This document shows positions 19,057-28,364 of a stretch of DNA of 31,795 bases, piece after piece. The notes beneath the pieces are model-generated. The model had not been told where the DNA came from and searched no databases. It was given only the letters and a program-made list of their open reading frames with translations. The position numbers and the translations under genes were made by a program. Each line of letters starts with the position of its first letter. Positions within the stretch are counted from its first letter, which is position 1. The DNA comes from a virus. The stretch spans positions 1-31,795 of the IMG/VR virus record IMGVR_UViG_3300027805_000055; one strand, written 5' to 3'.

Positions 19057-22000
19057 TCAGGGACGATCCACGTCGCCGCGGATCAGAAGCGTGAACGAGT
19101 CGTTGGCCACGGTCTCAGGGCCTTGCAGGATAGTTCGCACCACCCACACCGGGAATTCTGCACCCACGGTGTTAAAGCGCAGTGCATTGCCTGTCGCCCA
19201 CCCCAGGCCCCAGCCGATGGCCGAGATGCTGAAGTACGGCACGCCCGTGGCCGGGTTGACCGGCGCGGTGTCAGAGTTGATGCTGCCCGTGCCGATGACA
19301 CCTATGTGCTCACCGATGATGTTGAACGTCGATGTCGAGGTGAACTGCAGCGCCCACCGCTCGGTCAGCGCACCGCGGTTGGTCACCGAGATCGGCGCCA
19401 GCACCGTGTTGTAGGTGCCGGTGGCCGCACTGCCTGAGACCGTGTCAGACCACGCGTTGCTCCACGTAGCTTGGTCGAAGGTCACCGACACCCGCGCCTG
19501 GAGGTCACCGGCCACCAGCGCGCTGCTGATGTAACTGCCCATCGGGTAGTCGTGGGTCAGCGCGCGGGTGAAGGTGATCTCGCCGCTGATTTGCGCGTCG
19601 CTGACCAGAGCCATGTCCTCGATTCGGTGCTCGACCCTGATCGGCTGGCTGTAGCCGGCGATGTCAGTGAACGTGATGGTGCCCGCATCAAGGTTGGCCG
19701 TGTAGCCGGTGTTGATGACGCTGCCGTTGTTGCCGATCACGCGCACCCGCGACAGCCTCGTTCGGGCCGCGTTCAGCGTCTGGCCCACGCTCACCGTCAC
19801 CGGGCCGATCGTGCCGGTGTGGCCCACCACTGCGAACGAGCCTGGGCGGAAGATCGGCACGCGCCCATCGGTGGGCAAGCGCACAGGGTCGATACCGATG
19901 AGGTCAGCATCCAGCGGCAAATAGCTGTAGGCCACTGCGTTGTAGCGGACGCTGTTGACTAGCGCGAGGTCAGCCGGAATCGTGCTCAGACCCGAGATGC
20001 CAAGGAACGTGAGATCGACGTTGAGGCTGGTGTTGCCGGTCGGGTTGACGAAATAGAGTTCGACGAGACCATACTCGTAGTCCACCCTCCCCTTCACCCG
20101 GGTACCGTTGATCTTGCCGTTGGCGTCTGCGGTGACGTTGAACTGCGTGCCGTCCTGCATCGTTCCGAGCACGCTCAGAGACGACGGGCGCAGCGGCGAG
20201 GCTGCCGTGCGGAAGACGCTGCTGAAGGTCATAAACGGGGCTTCGACCCCGACCGTTGGAGGCGAGATCAGCCCGCGCCAATTGAGCAGCGTCGGGCTGG
20301 CCCCAGTAGGCCAGTACGACATCGTCACCAGCCCCAGCGCAGTCGTCACCGAGCCGGCCGGTGTGCCGCCGCCCGCGGTCGGGCTCGGACTGTGAACCAG
20401 CGTGTTGTCAGTGAGTTGGACGTACTGCGTAGAGCCCAGGCCAAACCGCACACCCTTCAGCGTGTAGTTCGGCACCATCACCGAGCGGGCAAGGTACTGA
20501 TTGACGATGACTGACGGAGCGGAACTGGTCGCTGAAGATGTGCCGGCCAGACGACCGTTTGCAAACTCCCCCGCGGTCGGAACCATTGATACAGTTCTAC
20601 CGCTCAGGTTAACCCAGGGGATTGTGTAACTCATCGGCGCACTGCCACCTGCTACGAAGGTTAAGGCAGTAGCATCAGGGCCGTTGATGATGAGCGACGG
20701 TGTACGCGAAATTGGCGTAGCTGTTAAAGTGAAGACGCCAGTAACGTAATTTATTGTGCCAACATTGAGAGTCGTATTGTCTTGCTGTCTAATAAATAAA
20801 TTACCAGACGCGTCATCGTTAATGTACAGAAGAACATTGTTAGTGGTGTACGCCAACTTATATTGGCCTAAGCCACTGACCCCATAAGTAAACGTGTAAT
20901 AAACTGTCAAAAGCAGCGAACCGGGCGTGATGTTCGTGTAGCCAGTGATGCCGCTGGCTGTCGGGATATTGGTCAGTTCGGCCGGCGTACTTCTGTCTGA
21001 GCCAATGATGAACGTCGTACCTGCGGCCGGCATAAGCGTCGGCGACAGGCGCAGGACACCCGCGGTGTAATCCACAGTGCCCGTCGCATCGCCGGTCAAC
21101 TGACCAAATCCGTCATCGGACGCAGTCTTCGTTTGACCGTCATACATCCACGTTACGGCTACTGAATTACGATTAAAGGACTTTGAACCGTCTTCTTCCG
21201 TCAAATCACCATCGCTGTTAACCGCGAAGTACGCTTTGCCACCGTACTGCAACGACGTGTTAGACGGTGCGATAGTCGTTGCGTCAGAGAACGACTGCAG
21301 CACCACAGCCGAGCCGACATCAGGCAGTGCGCCCAGCGTGATGACGACACTACCAGTCGTATAGTTGACGGTGCCGGCCCCGTAGGAAGAGTCGATGCCC
21401 TTGAGCACCCCGCCGCCGGTGTCACGCAGCACGTACCAGCGGCCCTGGGCCAGATAGCTGACGGTCAGCGTCCTGGCCACGGGCGGGTCTTCCAGCGTCA
21501 GCGCATACGACTGGCTGCGGTTGGCCGCAGTAACCCGAATGGCGCGCTGTTCAGAGATCAGATCAGGCGCAGTAGCCGGAATGAACGTGACCGTATGCGT
21601 ACCACCGCTGGTGCCCCAGACGTTCGTCGTCAGGGTCAGGATGCCGTTGTCGTAGTCAACGATGCCGACTTCGGCGCTGCCGTTGATCAGCACACCCCCC
21701 GAGTCGGTGACCGTCACACCGCTGCGCACGACACTAAGCGAGCCTGGGTAAATCGGGCCGCCCACCTGCATACTTTGCGACGTGGTGAACGTCATAGTGA
21801 TGGAAGTGGTAAGCGCGCTGCCAGTCGGAATAAGCGCAGTGCTTAGTCCGTTAGAGCGAATGTCAGACAGCGGTGTCTCGGTCTGTGCAGACGGCACCAA
21901 CTGTGTGTAAATCGATGAGCCAGAGACGGTGAAGTCACCCGTGTCGGCAGCTGCAGTAAGCGGCACCACGCCAACATACGTACCCGCGTCAGCGACAACA

Positions 22001-22668
22001 GTGTCGCGAATCTTTGTGCCAGTGGAGGCACGCGTATAAGAGCGCGAGGCCGGCGATCCAGTGAAGTCATAGCGCAATGCATCACTGATGTCACAGGTGA
22101 CGACGTTCGCTTGATAGTCGCCCGTGCTAACGTCGTAAAAAGTGCGAGTCTCTACGGTGATCGCAGTCATCCGCACGTACTGCTCTTTCTCCGTAGACAG
22201 CCCCTCGTTCTGAACCATGACCAGAGTCTGACCAACGATGGGCAGCGGTGCGGTGGTGCGCTGGAACAACTGGATGACGCGTTGGCCAGCGATGTGGTTC
22301 TCCCACAGATAGCCGGCCCACTCACCACCCTTGTTCAGATACGACTCGACGCGCGCAGTGGCCTCGTCTCGCTGGTCAAAGGTGCTCTCGGTAGAGAACA
22401 GCGTCACGCTCACCCGCGGGTCATCCGGCGGGTCAGCGACGATCATGTTGGCACCGTAGTACCCGTCAGTGGTGGTCGTCTGAATGGCAGCGAACACCTT
22501 GCGCAGGTTCACCCGGCCAGCGGCGCGGTCAAGTTCGGAGATGTCGGGGAAGATCGAGTTGCTCACCCCGTCGTTGATCACGGCCGCGCTCGGAGCCCCG
22601 CCGCCTTCTGGCACGTCCAGCATGACCTGTGACGAAACCAGTTTCACATCACCAGACTGGATGGGCAC
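19057..22668 (-). CDS. Very large tail structural protein with repeated beta modules
   Basis: I choose the GTG at 22668-22666, 7 bases from a GGAGG; an in-frame TTG at 22674 is too close to it. 1203 residues. The N-terminal 200 are conserved in phage tail proteins (PDISELDRAAGRVNLRKVF, YYGANMIVADPPDDPRVS, YLWENHIAGQRVIQLFQR). From about 270 to 1050 at least six modules share a strand such as GTVNYTTGSVVI, GTVDYTAGVLRL, GTINYVTGVFTL, GIVDYDNGILTL, GRVDYEYGLVEL. Each looks like a beta-sandwich, so the protein is probably a long tail-tip or fibre shaft. The C-terminus has a second conserved part (ITFTRALTHDYPMGSYISSA). Parts around 20640-21000 are AT-rich. Confidence 0.8.
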   Translation of the reverse strand: MPIQSGDVKLVSSQVMLDVPEGGGAPSAAVINDGVSNSIFPDISELDRAAGRVNLRKVFAAIQTTTTDGYYGANMIVADPPDDPRVSVTLFSTESTFDQRDEATARVESYLNKGGEWAGYLWENHIAGQRVIQLFQRTTAPLPIVGQTLVMVQNEGLSTEKEQYVRMTAITVETRTFYDVSTGDYQANVVTCDISDALRYDFTGSPASRSYTRASTGTKIRDTVVADAGTYVGVVPLTAAADTGDFTVSGSSIYTQLVPSAQTETPLSDIRSNGLSTALIPTGSALTTSITMTFTTSQSMQVGGPIYPGSLSVVRSGVTVTDSGGVLINGSAEVGIVDYDNGILTLTTNVWGTSGGTHTVTFIPATAPDLISEQRAIRVTAANRSQSYALTLEDPPVARTLTVSYLAQGRWYVLRDTGGGVLKGIDSSYGAGTVNYTTGSVVITLGALPDVGSAVVLQSFSDATTIAPSNTSLQYGGKAYFAVNSDGDLTEEDGSKSFNRNSVAVTWMYDGQTKTASDDGFGQLTGDATGTVDYTAGVLRLSPTLMPAAGTTFIIGSDRSTPAELTNIPTASGITGYTNITPGSLLLTVYYTFTYGVSGLGQYKLAYTTNNVLLYINDDASGNLFIRQQDNTTLNVGTINYVTGVFTLTATPISRTPSLIINGPDATALTFVAGGSAPMSYTIPWVNLSGRTVSMVPTAGEFANGRLAGTSSATSSAPSVIVNQYLARSVMVPNYTLKGVRFGLGSTQYVQLTDNTLVHSPSPTAGGGTPAGSVTTALGLVTMSYWPTGASPTLLNWRGLISPPTVGVEAPFMTFSSVFRTAASPLRPSSLSVLGTMQDGTQFNVTADANGKINGTRVKGRVDYEYGLVELYFVNPTGNTSLNVDLTFLGISGLSTIPADLALVNSVRYNAVAYSYLPLDADLIGIDPVRLPTDGRVPIFRPGSFAVVGHTGTIGPVTVSVGQTLNAARTRLSRVRVIGNNGSVINTGYTANLDAGTITFTDIAGYSQPIRVEHRIEDMALVSDAQISGEITFTRALTHDYPMGSYISSALVAGDLQARVSVTFDQATWSNAWSDTVSGSAATGTYNTVLAPISVTNRGALTERWALQFTSTSTFNIIGEHIGVIGTGSINSDTAPVNPATGVPYFSISAIGWGLGWATGNALRFNTVGAEFPVWVVRTILQGPETVANDSFTLLIRGDVDRP

Positions 22669-22670
22669 GA

Positions 22671-23063
22671 TCAAGCCTCCATGAATCGCAGGACAACCCG
22701 ATACCAGTCGGTGTTGTCGGTGTCACTGTAGTGGACGACAGGGGTCGCATCGATTGCCCCGTCTTGATGCCGGAAGATCACGGTGCGCGCCACACCCCTG
22801 AGTGTAAGGGTCATCTCGCGGCCGGCAACAGCGGCCCAACTGCGCAGCGTGTCCAGCGTCGCCCTGGCCATCCAGGCACTGCCTTCGTTCTCGGGCTGCA
22901 GGGTGATGGGCCTGCCGCCGACCCGTGCAGCCGTGTTGACCACGAGCGCGCCGGACACCGTGCGCGTGACGGTCTGCTCGACCGGGTGCCAGTCGTTCTC
23001 GTCAGACCAGTACAGGTCAGGATCGAGCGTGAGGGTCGTGGTGCTGTATTGCAGGGTGATCAT
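22671..23063 (-). CDS. Distal-tail-like protein (130 aa)
   Basis: 130 residues from the ATG at 23063 (ATGA overlap with the tape measure). It is beta-rich (MITLQYSTTTLTLDPDLYW, HPVEQTVTRTVSGALVVNT, GGRPITLQPENEGSAWMA) with a helix (ATLDTLRSWAAVAG) and a final strand (TDWYRVVLRFMEA). Small beta proteins right after the tape measure are tail-tip or distal tail proteins in siphophages, comparable to lambda M or L. I place it there by position and fold type; no strict sequence signature is seen. Confidence 0.7.
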   Translation of the reverse strand: MITLQYSTTTLTLDPDLYWSDENDWHPVEQTVTRTVSGALVVNTAARVGGRPITLQPENEGSAWMARATLDTLRSWAAVAGREMTLTLRGVARTVIFRHQDGAIDATPVVHYSDTDNTDWYRVVLRFMEA

Positions 23064-26000
23064 GGCCCAGTCCTGCTGGCGCTGTTGCCCAGGCTCTGCA
23101 GTAGCGAGGTCAGGGCCTGAGCGTCTGCGTCAGATGCTGTGTTGATTGCGGTCGTGCGCCCGCCGAGGTTGATGTTAACCGTGTAGACCTGGGAGGGCGC
23201 TTGCGCTACTGGTGCTACTTGAGCTTGAGGTGCGAAGGCCGACTGCGGAATCACTGGCCCACCCTCGCTAGCGTTGCGCAGGTACTTCTCTGCCGCTCGG
23301 TCCACCGCGAAGCCGATCGTGCTGCCTGCGCCACCGTACTTCAGTTGCGCTTGATTGTTGAAGTTCTGGACGTTGCCGTTGCTCTCGACGAACTCGTTGG
23401 CGATGCTGCGGGCCGCATCATCCGGCAAGCCCCTGCCCTTCAACTGGTTGAAGATGGACAACCATGTCGGCAACTCCATCGACAGCCGGTTACCGCTTCT
23501 GTCGAGCGTAAAGCCTTCCTTGTCCACGTTGAGCCGCTTGCGCTCGGCCTCTGCAGCCTTCTCCGAGGCTTCTTTGACACGGTCAAGCGCAGAGACCTCT
23601 TTGCCACGGTCTGCGACGAAACGGTTGGCCCCGTCGCTGCTTACCTGACCGCGGATGCGCATCAACTCGATCTCGCGCTCGAAGCCCTTGATGAGTTCGC
23701 CGTTGCGGTCCACCTCCAGCAACTTGGCCTTCGCGGCCAAGATGCGCGCCTCGATCTCCTTCTTCTTGACTTCGGTGAGAGCGTTGGTCGCAATGAGACT
23801 CTGCTTATCGTTCTCGGCCGCTTGGATCGCCGCCCGGGCCTCTGCTGCAAGCGCGACGTTCTTGGCCTGGATGACCTTGATGTCGAGTTCCTTGAGTTGG
23901 ATCGTCTTCTCCAAGACCAGGGCCGACTGCCCCATAGCCTTGGCGGTCTCAATCTCGTTCTGCAGCTTGAGCTTCTCGACACCGATCTGGCCTTCAGTGA
24001 CAGCCAACTTCGCCTGCTGCAACCTGATGTTGGCATCGAGGTTCTTGGTCGTGTCGGCCACGGCATCGCGGTACAGGGCCTCTGCGACTGCTGCACGCTG
24101 CTTGGCACCTGTGACTTGTTCGGCGGTCCCTACACCCTTGCTCAGTGCGGCTTCAGCCGCGACAACGGCCTTCTGCGCGGTGTCATAGGCTGTAGCTAGG
24201 GTCTGAAGCGCGGCAGAGTTGTCGGTATATGTCCTGACCGCGGTCTGGCGTGCAAGAGCCTCGCGTTGCAGAGCCTGGGCCGCCTGAGCAGCCTTCTCAG
24301 CCTCTGCGCCCTTGGCGGCAATCGCCTGATTGATCTTCTCAATCTCAGCAGTCCGCGCGCCGCCAGCATCGCCCAGGCTCGTGATCAAGCCTTGTAGTTG
24401 CGACCGCTGGGCTTCAAGAAGGCTAACCTCGACTTTGCGCGCTTCGGCAACGCGAGCCAGGGCAGCCGCTTCTTCAGTCTTTGCCTCAGCGGCTACGCGA
24501 ACCTTCTCAGCCTCGTTGCCCGCGATGTCGGCGATCTCTTGCCGCGCTTGCCCTTCGAGTCGCTTCGCTGCGGCAAGGGTTTCGCTGACTTTGATCTGTT
24601 CGCTTGCAAGTTTGATGTCCTTTTCATACTGGACACTCAACTGCACCCACTGATTGCCAGCCGCGCCGGCTGCGTCACCTGCGGTTTTAGCGGCGGCGCC
24701 GGCCGCGGTTTGTGCCGCAGCGTTCTTGGTCGCAGCGCCGGCCGCTGCCAGTTGCGCCGCCGAAGAGGTTTGAAAGCTGACAGCCGACTGCTCGACAGCT
24801 TTTCCTGTTTCTACTACAGCATCAGTCGTCTTTTTCTGCGATACGGCGACCTTGTCTGATTCAAATACAAAGTCGCGGTATTTCTGCGCGACGTTGGCCA
24901 AACTTTGTATGTTCTCTTCTTCGATGCGGCTAAGTTCAGCCCGTAAATTCTTGAAGTCACGAGTTGCAATTGCAGCTATCACAGTGCCCAGTTGGCGTAC
25001 GCGAGTAGCTAGCGTTCCGAAAATGGTGTTTAAACCGACACCTATGGCACCTGCAACAATGCCGAGACCTTTAAGCGCAGCGATTAGGCCGGCACCGCCG
25101 CCACTGTCTCCGATGGCTTGCGCGAGTTCGGTTAGTTGGTTCTTGAATCGTGCAATCGATGCACCGAGACCCTCAACAGATTTTGTACCGTCGCCGAAAG
25201 AATTTACAAGCGCATCGCGTAACGCTGGCAAGAAGTCAGCAGACAGCAATCGGCCGTTCTCGACCAACGTAACTAGCTCGCTGGTCGTGATGCCAAGACC
25301 TTTAGCCGTCAGGTCAAGGGCCCCGGGCAGCGAGTCACCCAACTGCTGCCGCAGTTCTTCCATCGACACGACACCCTTATTCGCAGTCTGCGCGAGGGCA
25401 TCGAGGATGAGCGAAGTTTTCTGCGACGACAGGCCCAGTTGGCCTGATGCGTTGACGACTGCGCGGAAGAGGCTTTCGGTGGTTTCGAGCGGTACGTTGG
25501 CGCCGTTCAGCGCAGCTTGGAACTTGACGAACGATGAACTGATCTCACCGATCGAGATACCCGACGTGTTCGCAACGGTGCGAAGCAGCTCGATCTGCTG
25601 CGCCGCCGCCTGAGTACTGCCCGTGACCAGGGTCAGCGACCTACGCAGCGTCTCCAGTTGGACATTGGCCTGGATGAACTGCGTGCCGAGTTCGATGCCG
25701 CCATAGATGGCAGCGAACTGGCGGAAGGCCGCTGTGACGTACTCGGTTGACTTGCCTGTCTTGTTGAGGCTGTCAGGCAGGCCGTTGAGTTCGCCCTGCA
25801 GCTTTTGTAGACGCCCCTGGGCCGATGCGAAGGCTCGATCGAAGTCGGCGCCTGTGACGCTGCTGTCAGTACGCAGCTTGGCCAGGGCCGCGATGATGTC
25901 GTCGATCTCTTTCTGGATCGCCTGCGCCGAGCGCACGCCAGTCTTGCCGAATGCCTCGTCCAAAGCCTTGCCGGCCGCGTCAGCCTGCTGCTTCAGTGCA

Positions 26001-27025
26001 TTGGCCTGGGCCTGGGCGGCTTGGGCAGCCTGCTGTGCGGCAGCAGCCTGGGCCTTCTGTGCAGCAGTCGCCTGATTCAGTTCCCCGGTCAGACGCTTGA
26101 TGCGTTCCTGGGCAGCGTCAAAAGCCCGCGCAAGGTCGGCCGCGCTGACGTTGGAGTCGTTCTTCAGCCGGTCGAGTGCCGCATTGATGCGGTTGATCTC
26201 TTCGGTGACCGACTTGCTTGACTTGACCCCGACGGCAGCGAAAGCCTCGGCCTCGGCCTTGGCCTCGGCGAATGAGGTCGCCTGCTTATCGATCTCAGTG
26301 CGCGTGGCCGTCAGCGCGCTCTTGATCTGCTCCTGGGCCTTGGCAATGTCGGTTGTGGTTACGCCCGTCTTGGCCAGGGCCTGCTGTGCGCTATCTAGCG
26401 CGGCCTTCTGCTTTGAGACTTCGGCCTCGAACGCTGCAGCCTCGGCTTTTGCAGCCTCGTACGCCTTCGCAGCGTCCTTCAGGGCCTTCTCGACCTCACG
26501 CACCTCAGTGCGCGTGGACACCAGGGCCTTCTGGTCCTTGAGTTGGTTCTCAAGGCTCGCGACCTCGGTGCGCAGTTCGACGACACGCGCCTTGTACTCA
26601 TCGGTGCTCTTGGCAGCGGAGTCTTGCGAGGCGCGGAAAACATTCAGTGCGCCCTGGACGGCCCTGAGCTTCTGCTCGGTGGCCTCAACTGCTGCGCGGG
26701 CTTCTGATTGGTTTTGGCGAAACGCGTCAGTCTTCTGGGCCTGCTCTTGGAAAGCGGTGCCGAGCCGCTCGACCTTGCCGGCAGCTTCGGCGACCTTGGT
26801 GCCCGTCTGCTCGATCTCGGTCTGCAGAGTCTCGATCGTCTGGACCGCTTTGGTCTGCTCGGCGATCTTCTGAATTTCACCTGCGAGTCGCTGGAACTCC
26901 GGGGCAGCATCGCCGCCCTCTTTGGCCAGGGCCTGGAGTTGCTGGGCCAGCAGGCGAATCTGCTCGTCGCCACTCGTCGTGGCTGAGATTCGCAGTTCAA
27001 CGTCGCGGGTGTTTTGAGTTGCCAT
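23060..27025 (-). CDS. Tape measure protein
   Basis: 1321 residues from the ATG at 27025. A long, Ala/Glu/Lys/Gln-rich coiled coil covers the first 440 residues and about 780-1160. The conserved tape-measure core at about 450-620 is clear (LETLRRSLTLVTGSTQAAAQ, SFVKFQAALNGANVPLETT, SMEELRQQLGDSLPGALDLT). Hydrophobic segments follow at about 640-690. A 42-residue unit occurs twice, with a third weaker copy upstream. At the usual 0.15 nm per residue this predicts a tail of roughly 200 nm. There is no Shine-Dalgarno; the start is 9 bases after a terminator T-run. It sets tail length and is ejected into the host with the DNA. Confidence 0.9.
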   Translation of the reverse strand: MATQNTRDVELRISATTSGDEQIRLLAQQLQALAKEGGDAAPEFQRLAGEIQKIAEQTKAVQTIETLQTEIEQTGTKVAEAAGKVERLGTAFQEQAQKTDAFRQNQSEARAAVEATEQKLRAVQGALNVFRASQDSAAKSTDEYKARVVELRTEVASLENQLKDQKALVSTRTEVREVEKALKDAAKAYEAAKAEAAAFEAEVSKQKAALDSAQQALAKTGVTTTDIAKAQEQIKSALTATRTEIDKQATSFAEAKAEAEAFAAVGVKSSKSVTEEINRINAALDRLKNDSNVSAADLARAFDAAQERIKRLTGELNQATAAQKAQAAAAQQAAQAAQAQANALKQQADAAGKALDEAFGKTGVRSAQAIQKEIDDIIAALAKLRTDSSVTGADFDRAFASAQGRLQKLQGELNGLPDSLNKTGKSTEYVTAAFRQFAAIYGGIELGTQFIQANVQLETLRRSLTLVTGSTQAAAQQIELLRTVANTSGISIGEISSSFVKFQAALNGANVPLETTESLFRAVVNASGQLGLSSQKTSLILDALAQTANKGVVSMEELRQQLGDSLPGALDLTAKGLGITTSELVTLVENGRLLSADFLPALRDALVNSFGDGTKSVEGLGASIARFKNQLTELAQAIGDSGGGAGLIAALKGLGIVAGAIGVGLNTIFGTLATRVRQLGTVIAAIATRDFKNLRAELSRIEEENIQSLANVAQKYRDFVFESDKVAVSQKKTTDAVVETGKAVEQSAVSFQTSSAAQLAAAGAATKNAAAQTAAGAAAKTAGDAAGAAGNQWVQLSVQYEKDIKLASEQIKVSETLAAAKRLEGQARQEIADIAGNEAEKVRVAAEAKTEEAAALARVAEARKVEVSLLEAQRSQLQGLITSLGDAGGARTAEIEKINQAIAAKGAEAEKAAQAAQALQREALARQTAVRTYTDNSAALQTLATAYDTAQKAVVAAEAALSKGVGTAEQVTGAKQRAAVAEALYRDAVADTTKNLDANIRLQQAKLAVTEGQIGVEKLKLQNEIETAKAMGQSALVLEKTIQLKELDIKVIQAKNVALAAEARAAIQAAENDKQSLIATNALTEVKKKEIEARILAAKAKLLEVDRNGELIKGFEREIELMRIRGQVSSDGANRFVADRGKEVSALDRVKEASEKAAEAERKRLNVDKEGFTLDRSGNRLSMELPTWLSIFNQLKGRGLPDDAARSIANEFVESNGNVQNFNNQAQLKYGGAGSTIGFAVDRAAEKYLRNASEGGPVIPQSAFAPQAQVAPVAQAPSQVYTVNINLGGRTTAINTASDADAQALTSLLQSLGNSASRTGP
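25784..25909 (-). repeat. Tape measure repeat, copy 2
   Basis: 126 bp encoding 42 residues from EIDDIIAALAKLRTDSS to GELN. 23 of 42 residues are identical to copy 1 at 26075-26200. Confidence 0.8.
26075..26200 (-). repeat. Tape measure repeat, copy 1
   Basis: 126 bp encoding 42 residues from EINRINAALDRLKNDSN to GELN. The upstream flank of both copies also matches (VGVKSSKSVTEEI and TGVRSAQAIQKEI), so the duplicated unit is longer, about 290 bp centre to centre. Confidence 0.8.
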
Positions 27026-27034
27026 GCTGCAAAG

Positions 27035-27068
27035 AAAAACGGGGAGTCAGGGTTGCCCCCGACTCCCC
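27035..27068 (-). terminator. Rho-independent terminator between tail tube and tape measure
   Basis: On the minus strand: GGGGAGTC stem (27068-27061), a G-U wobble, GGG, loop GCAA (a GNRA tetraloop), CCC, GACTCCCC, then G and five T (27039-27035). It would lower tape measure expression relative to tail tube. Confidence 0.8.
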
Positions 27069-27093
27069 AGTTGATCAGCCGGGGGAACGCTTA

Positions 27094-27843
27094 TCAGGCG
27101 TCGCGCAGATGGACCGTGAACGGCTCGTTAAAGCCGGCCGGGGTCTTCATGCGACCCGGCAGCGTGACGGAACCGAAGTCGTCGCTCAGGAAGTCGAACG
27201 CGGCATCGGCAGAGATCACGGCCTCGTACACGGTCACGATCACGGGCAGCCCGTCAGCAAAGTTCTTGCCGTCCAGCTTGAACCGCGCACGCAGTTGCGA
27301 GTCGGTCATACCGCGAATCTCAGTGCCGGTGATCGAGCCGTAGGCCACATCGACGTGCAGCGACATACCCTCGGTGATGGCACCGCCGGTCAGGGCCTTG
27401 ATCCAGCCCAGTTGAGCATTGACGATGTAGTCGCTGCCGGCCACGTAGGTGGTCGTGCCAGCGGTGTTGGTCACGACAGGCGCGGCACTCCAGTTGGCCT
27501 TCGACAGCGCAACCCACTTGTCCAGCTTTGCCGTCACCGGCTCGTTGGAAAGCGTGCCGCCCGTCTGCGACAGCGCAGCGGCCGTGCCCAGCAGAGCGAT
27601 GGCCATCGACTCCTTGTTGACCTCGCTCAGGGCCACCGACAGGTCGGCAGGCTGAGGGATGGTCACCGACTCGATCACCTGACCGTAGGTGCTGCGGCCC
27701 TTGGAGACCTTCTCACGCAGTTCGACGTTCGGCTTGATCTCGAACTGCTCGCACTCGTAGGGACCAGAGTAGTCCTCGAACGCTCCGTTGACATAGCGGG
27801 CGATGTACAGGTCGCCTGCGCCGATGAAAGCACGAGAAGCCAT
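27094..27843 (-). CDS. Major tail (tube) protein
   Basis: 249 residues from the ATG at 27843 with AAGGAG 8 bases upstream. The order of genes (after U-like, before tape measure) and the sequence fit a siphophage tail tube protein: N-terminal AFIGAGDLYIARYVNGAF, the strand-rich core KPNVELREKVSKGRSTYGQV, PADLSVALSEVNKESMAIAL, and the C-terminal half with the Ig-like ITGTEIRGMTDSQLRARFKL and DAAFDFLSDDFGSVTLPG. It polymerises as hexamers around the tape measure. The terminator right behind it matches its need for high expression. Confidence 0.85.
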   Translation of the reverse strand: MASRAFIGAGDLYIARYVNGAFEDYSGPYECEQFEIKPNVELREKVSKGRSTYGQVIESVTIPQPADLSVALSEVNKESMAIALLGTAAALSQTGGTLSNEPVTAKLDKWVALSKANWSAAPVVTNTAGTTTYVAGSDYIVNAQLGWIKALTGGAITEGMSLHVDVAYGSITGTEIRGMTDSQLRARFKLDGKNFADGLPVIVTVYEAVISADAAFDFLSDDFGSVTLPGRMKTPAGFNEPFTVHLRDA

Positions 27844-27914
27844 GCTCGAATCTCCTTGAGAAGTTGCTGAAGTTTACGAGAGGGAAGAGTGTTGAACCCT
27901 GCGGACAAATTGCG

Positions 27915-28364
27915 TTAGGGATCAGTCAACTCCTCGACAAACGTCACGTCGATATCCACCGACGCAGCGCAGATTGAAGTACCGTCTTCACGGGCCGATA
28001 TAGACCGACCGGCATACTCGATGTCGTTCGGACGCAGAGCACCATCGAAGCTCAGGTCACCACCGAAGATCGCCTTCTTGATGTCCTGCAGGATTTCGTG
28101 AGCCTTGTCGTTGGGTTGCTCGGGGTCACAGTTGTCGTGGCCCTCGATGATGTACCGCTGCTTGACCCGCACCTTGGTGCCCTTGGTTTCCAGTACGCTG
28201 TCAGCCTCTTCCACGATCACTGCGCAAGGTAAGTCCTTGGTGTTGAGGGACATTCGCCCGCGATACACACGCAAGCCAATGTCGGTGTTGTAGCCGTTGG
28301 CCACGGTGATGTCAGCTATGCGACCAGCAACTACCAGGGCGATGTCAGAAGCCTTGCTGCTCAT
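27915..28364 (-). CDS. Tail terminator-like protein (lambda U position)
   Basis: 149 residues from the ATG at 28364 (ATGA overlap with the Z-like gene). It is an alpha-beta protein (ASDIALVVAGRIADITVANG, IGLRVYRGRMSLNTKDLPCA, VRVKQRYIIEGHDNCDP, AHEILQDIKKAIFGG, ICAASVDIDVTFVEELTDP) with the layout of tail terminator / minor tail U proteins that cap the tail tube and join it to the head. Assignment rests on gene order and fold type. Confidence 0.75.
   Translation of the reverse strand: MSSKASDIALVVAGRIADITVANGYNTDIGLRVYRGRMSLNTKDLPCAVIVEEADSVLETKGTKVRVKQRYIIEGHDNCDPEQPNDKAHEILQDIKKAIFGGDLSFDGALRPNDIEYAGRSISAREDGTSICAASVDIDVTFVEELTDP

Noticed and set aside
27025-27094. Slippery site for G/GT-type tail chaperones
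   Set aside because: The gap is too short for chaperone genes and no open frame fits; only a terminator is present.
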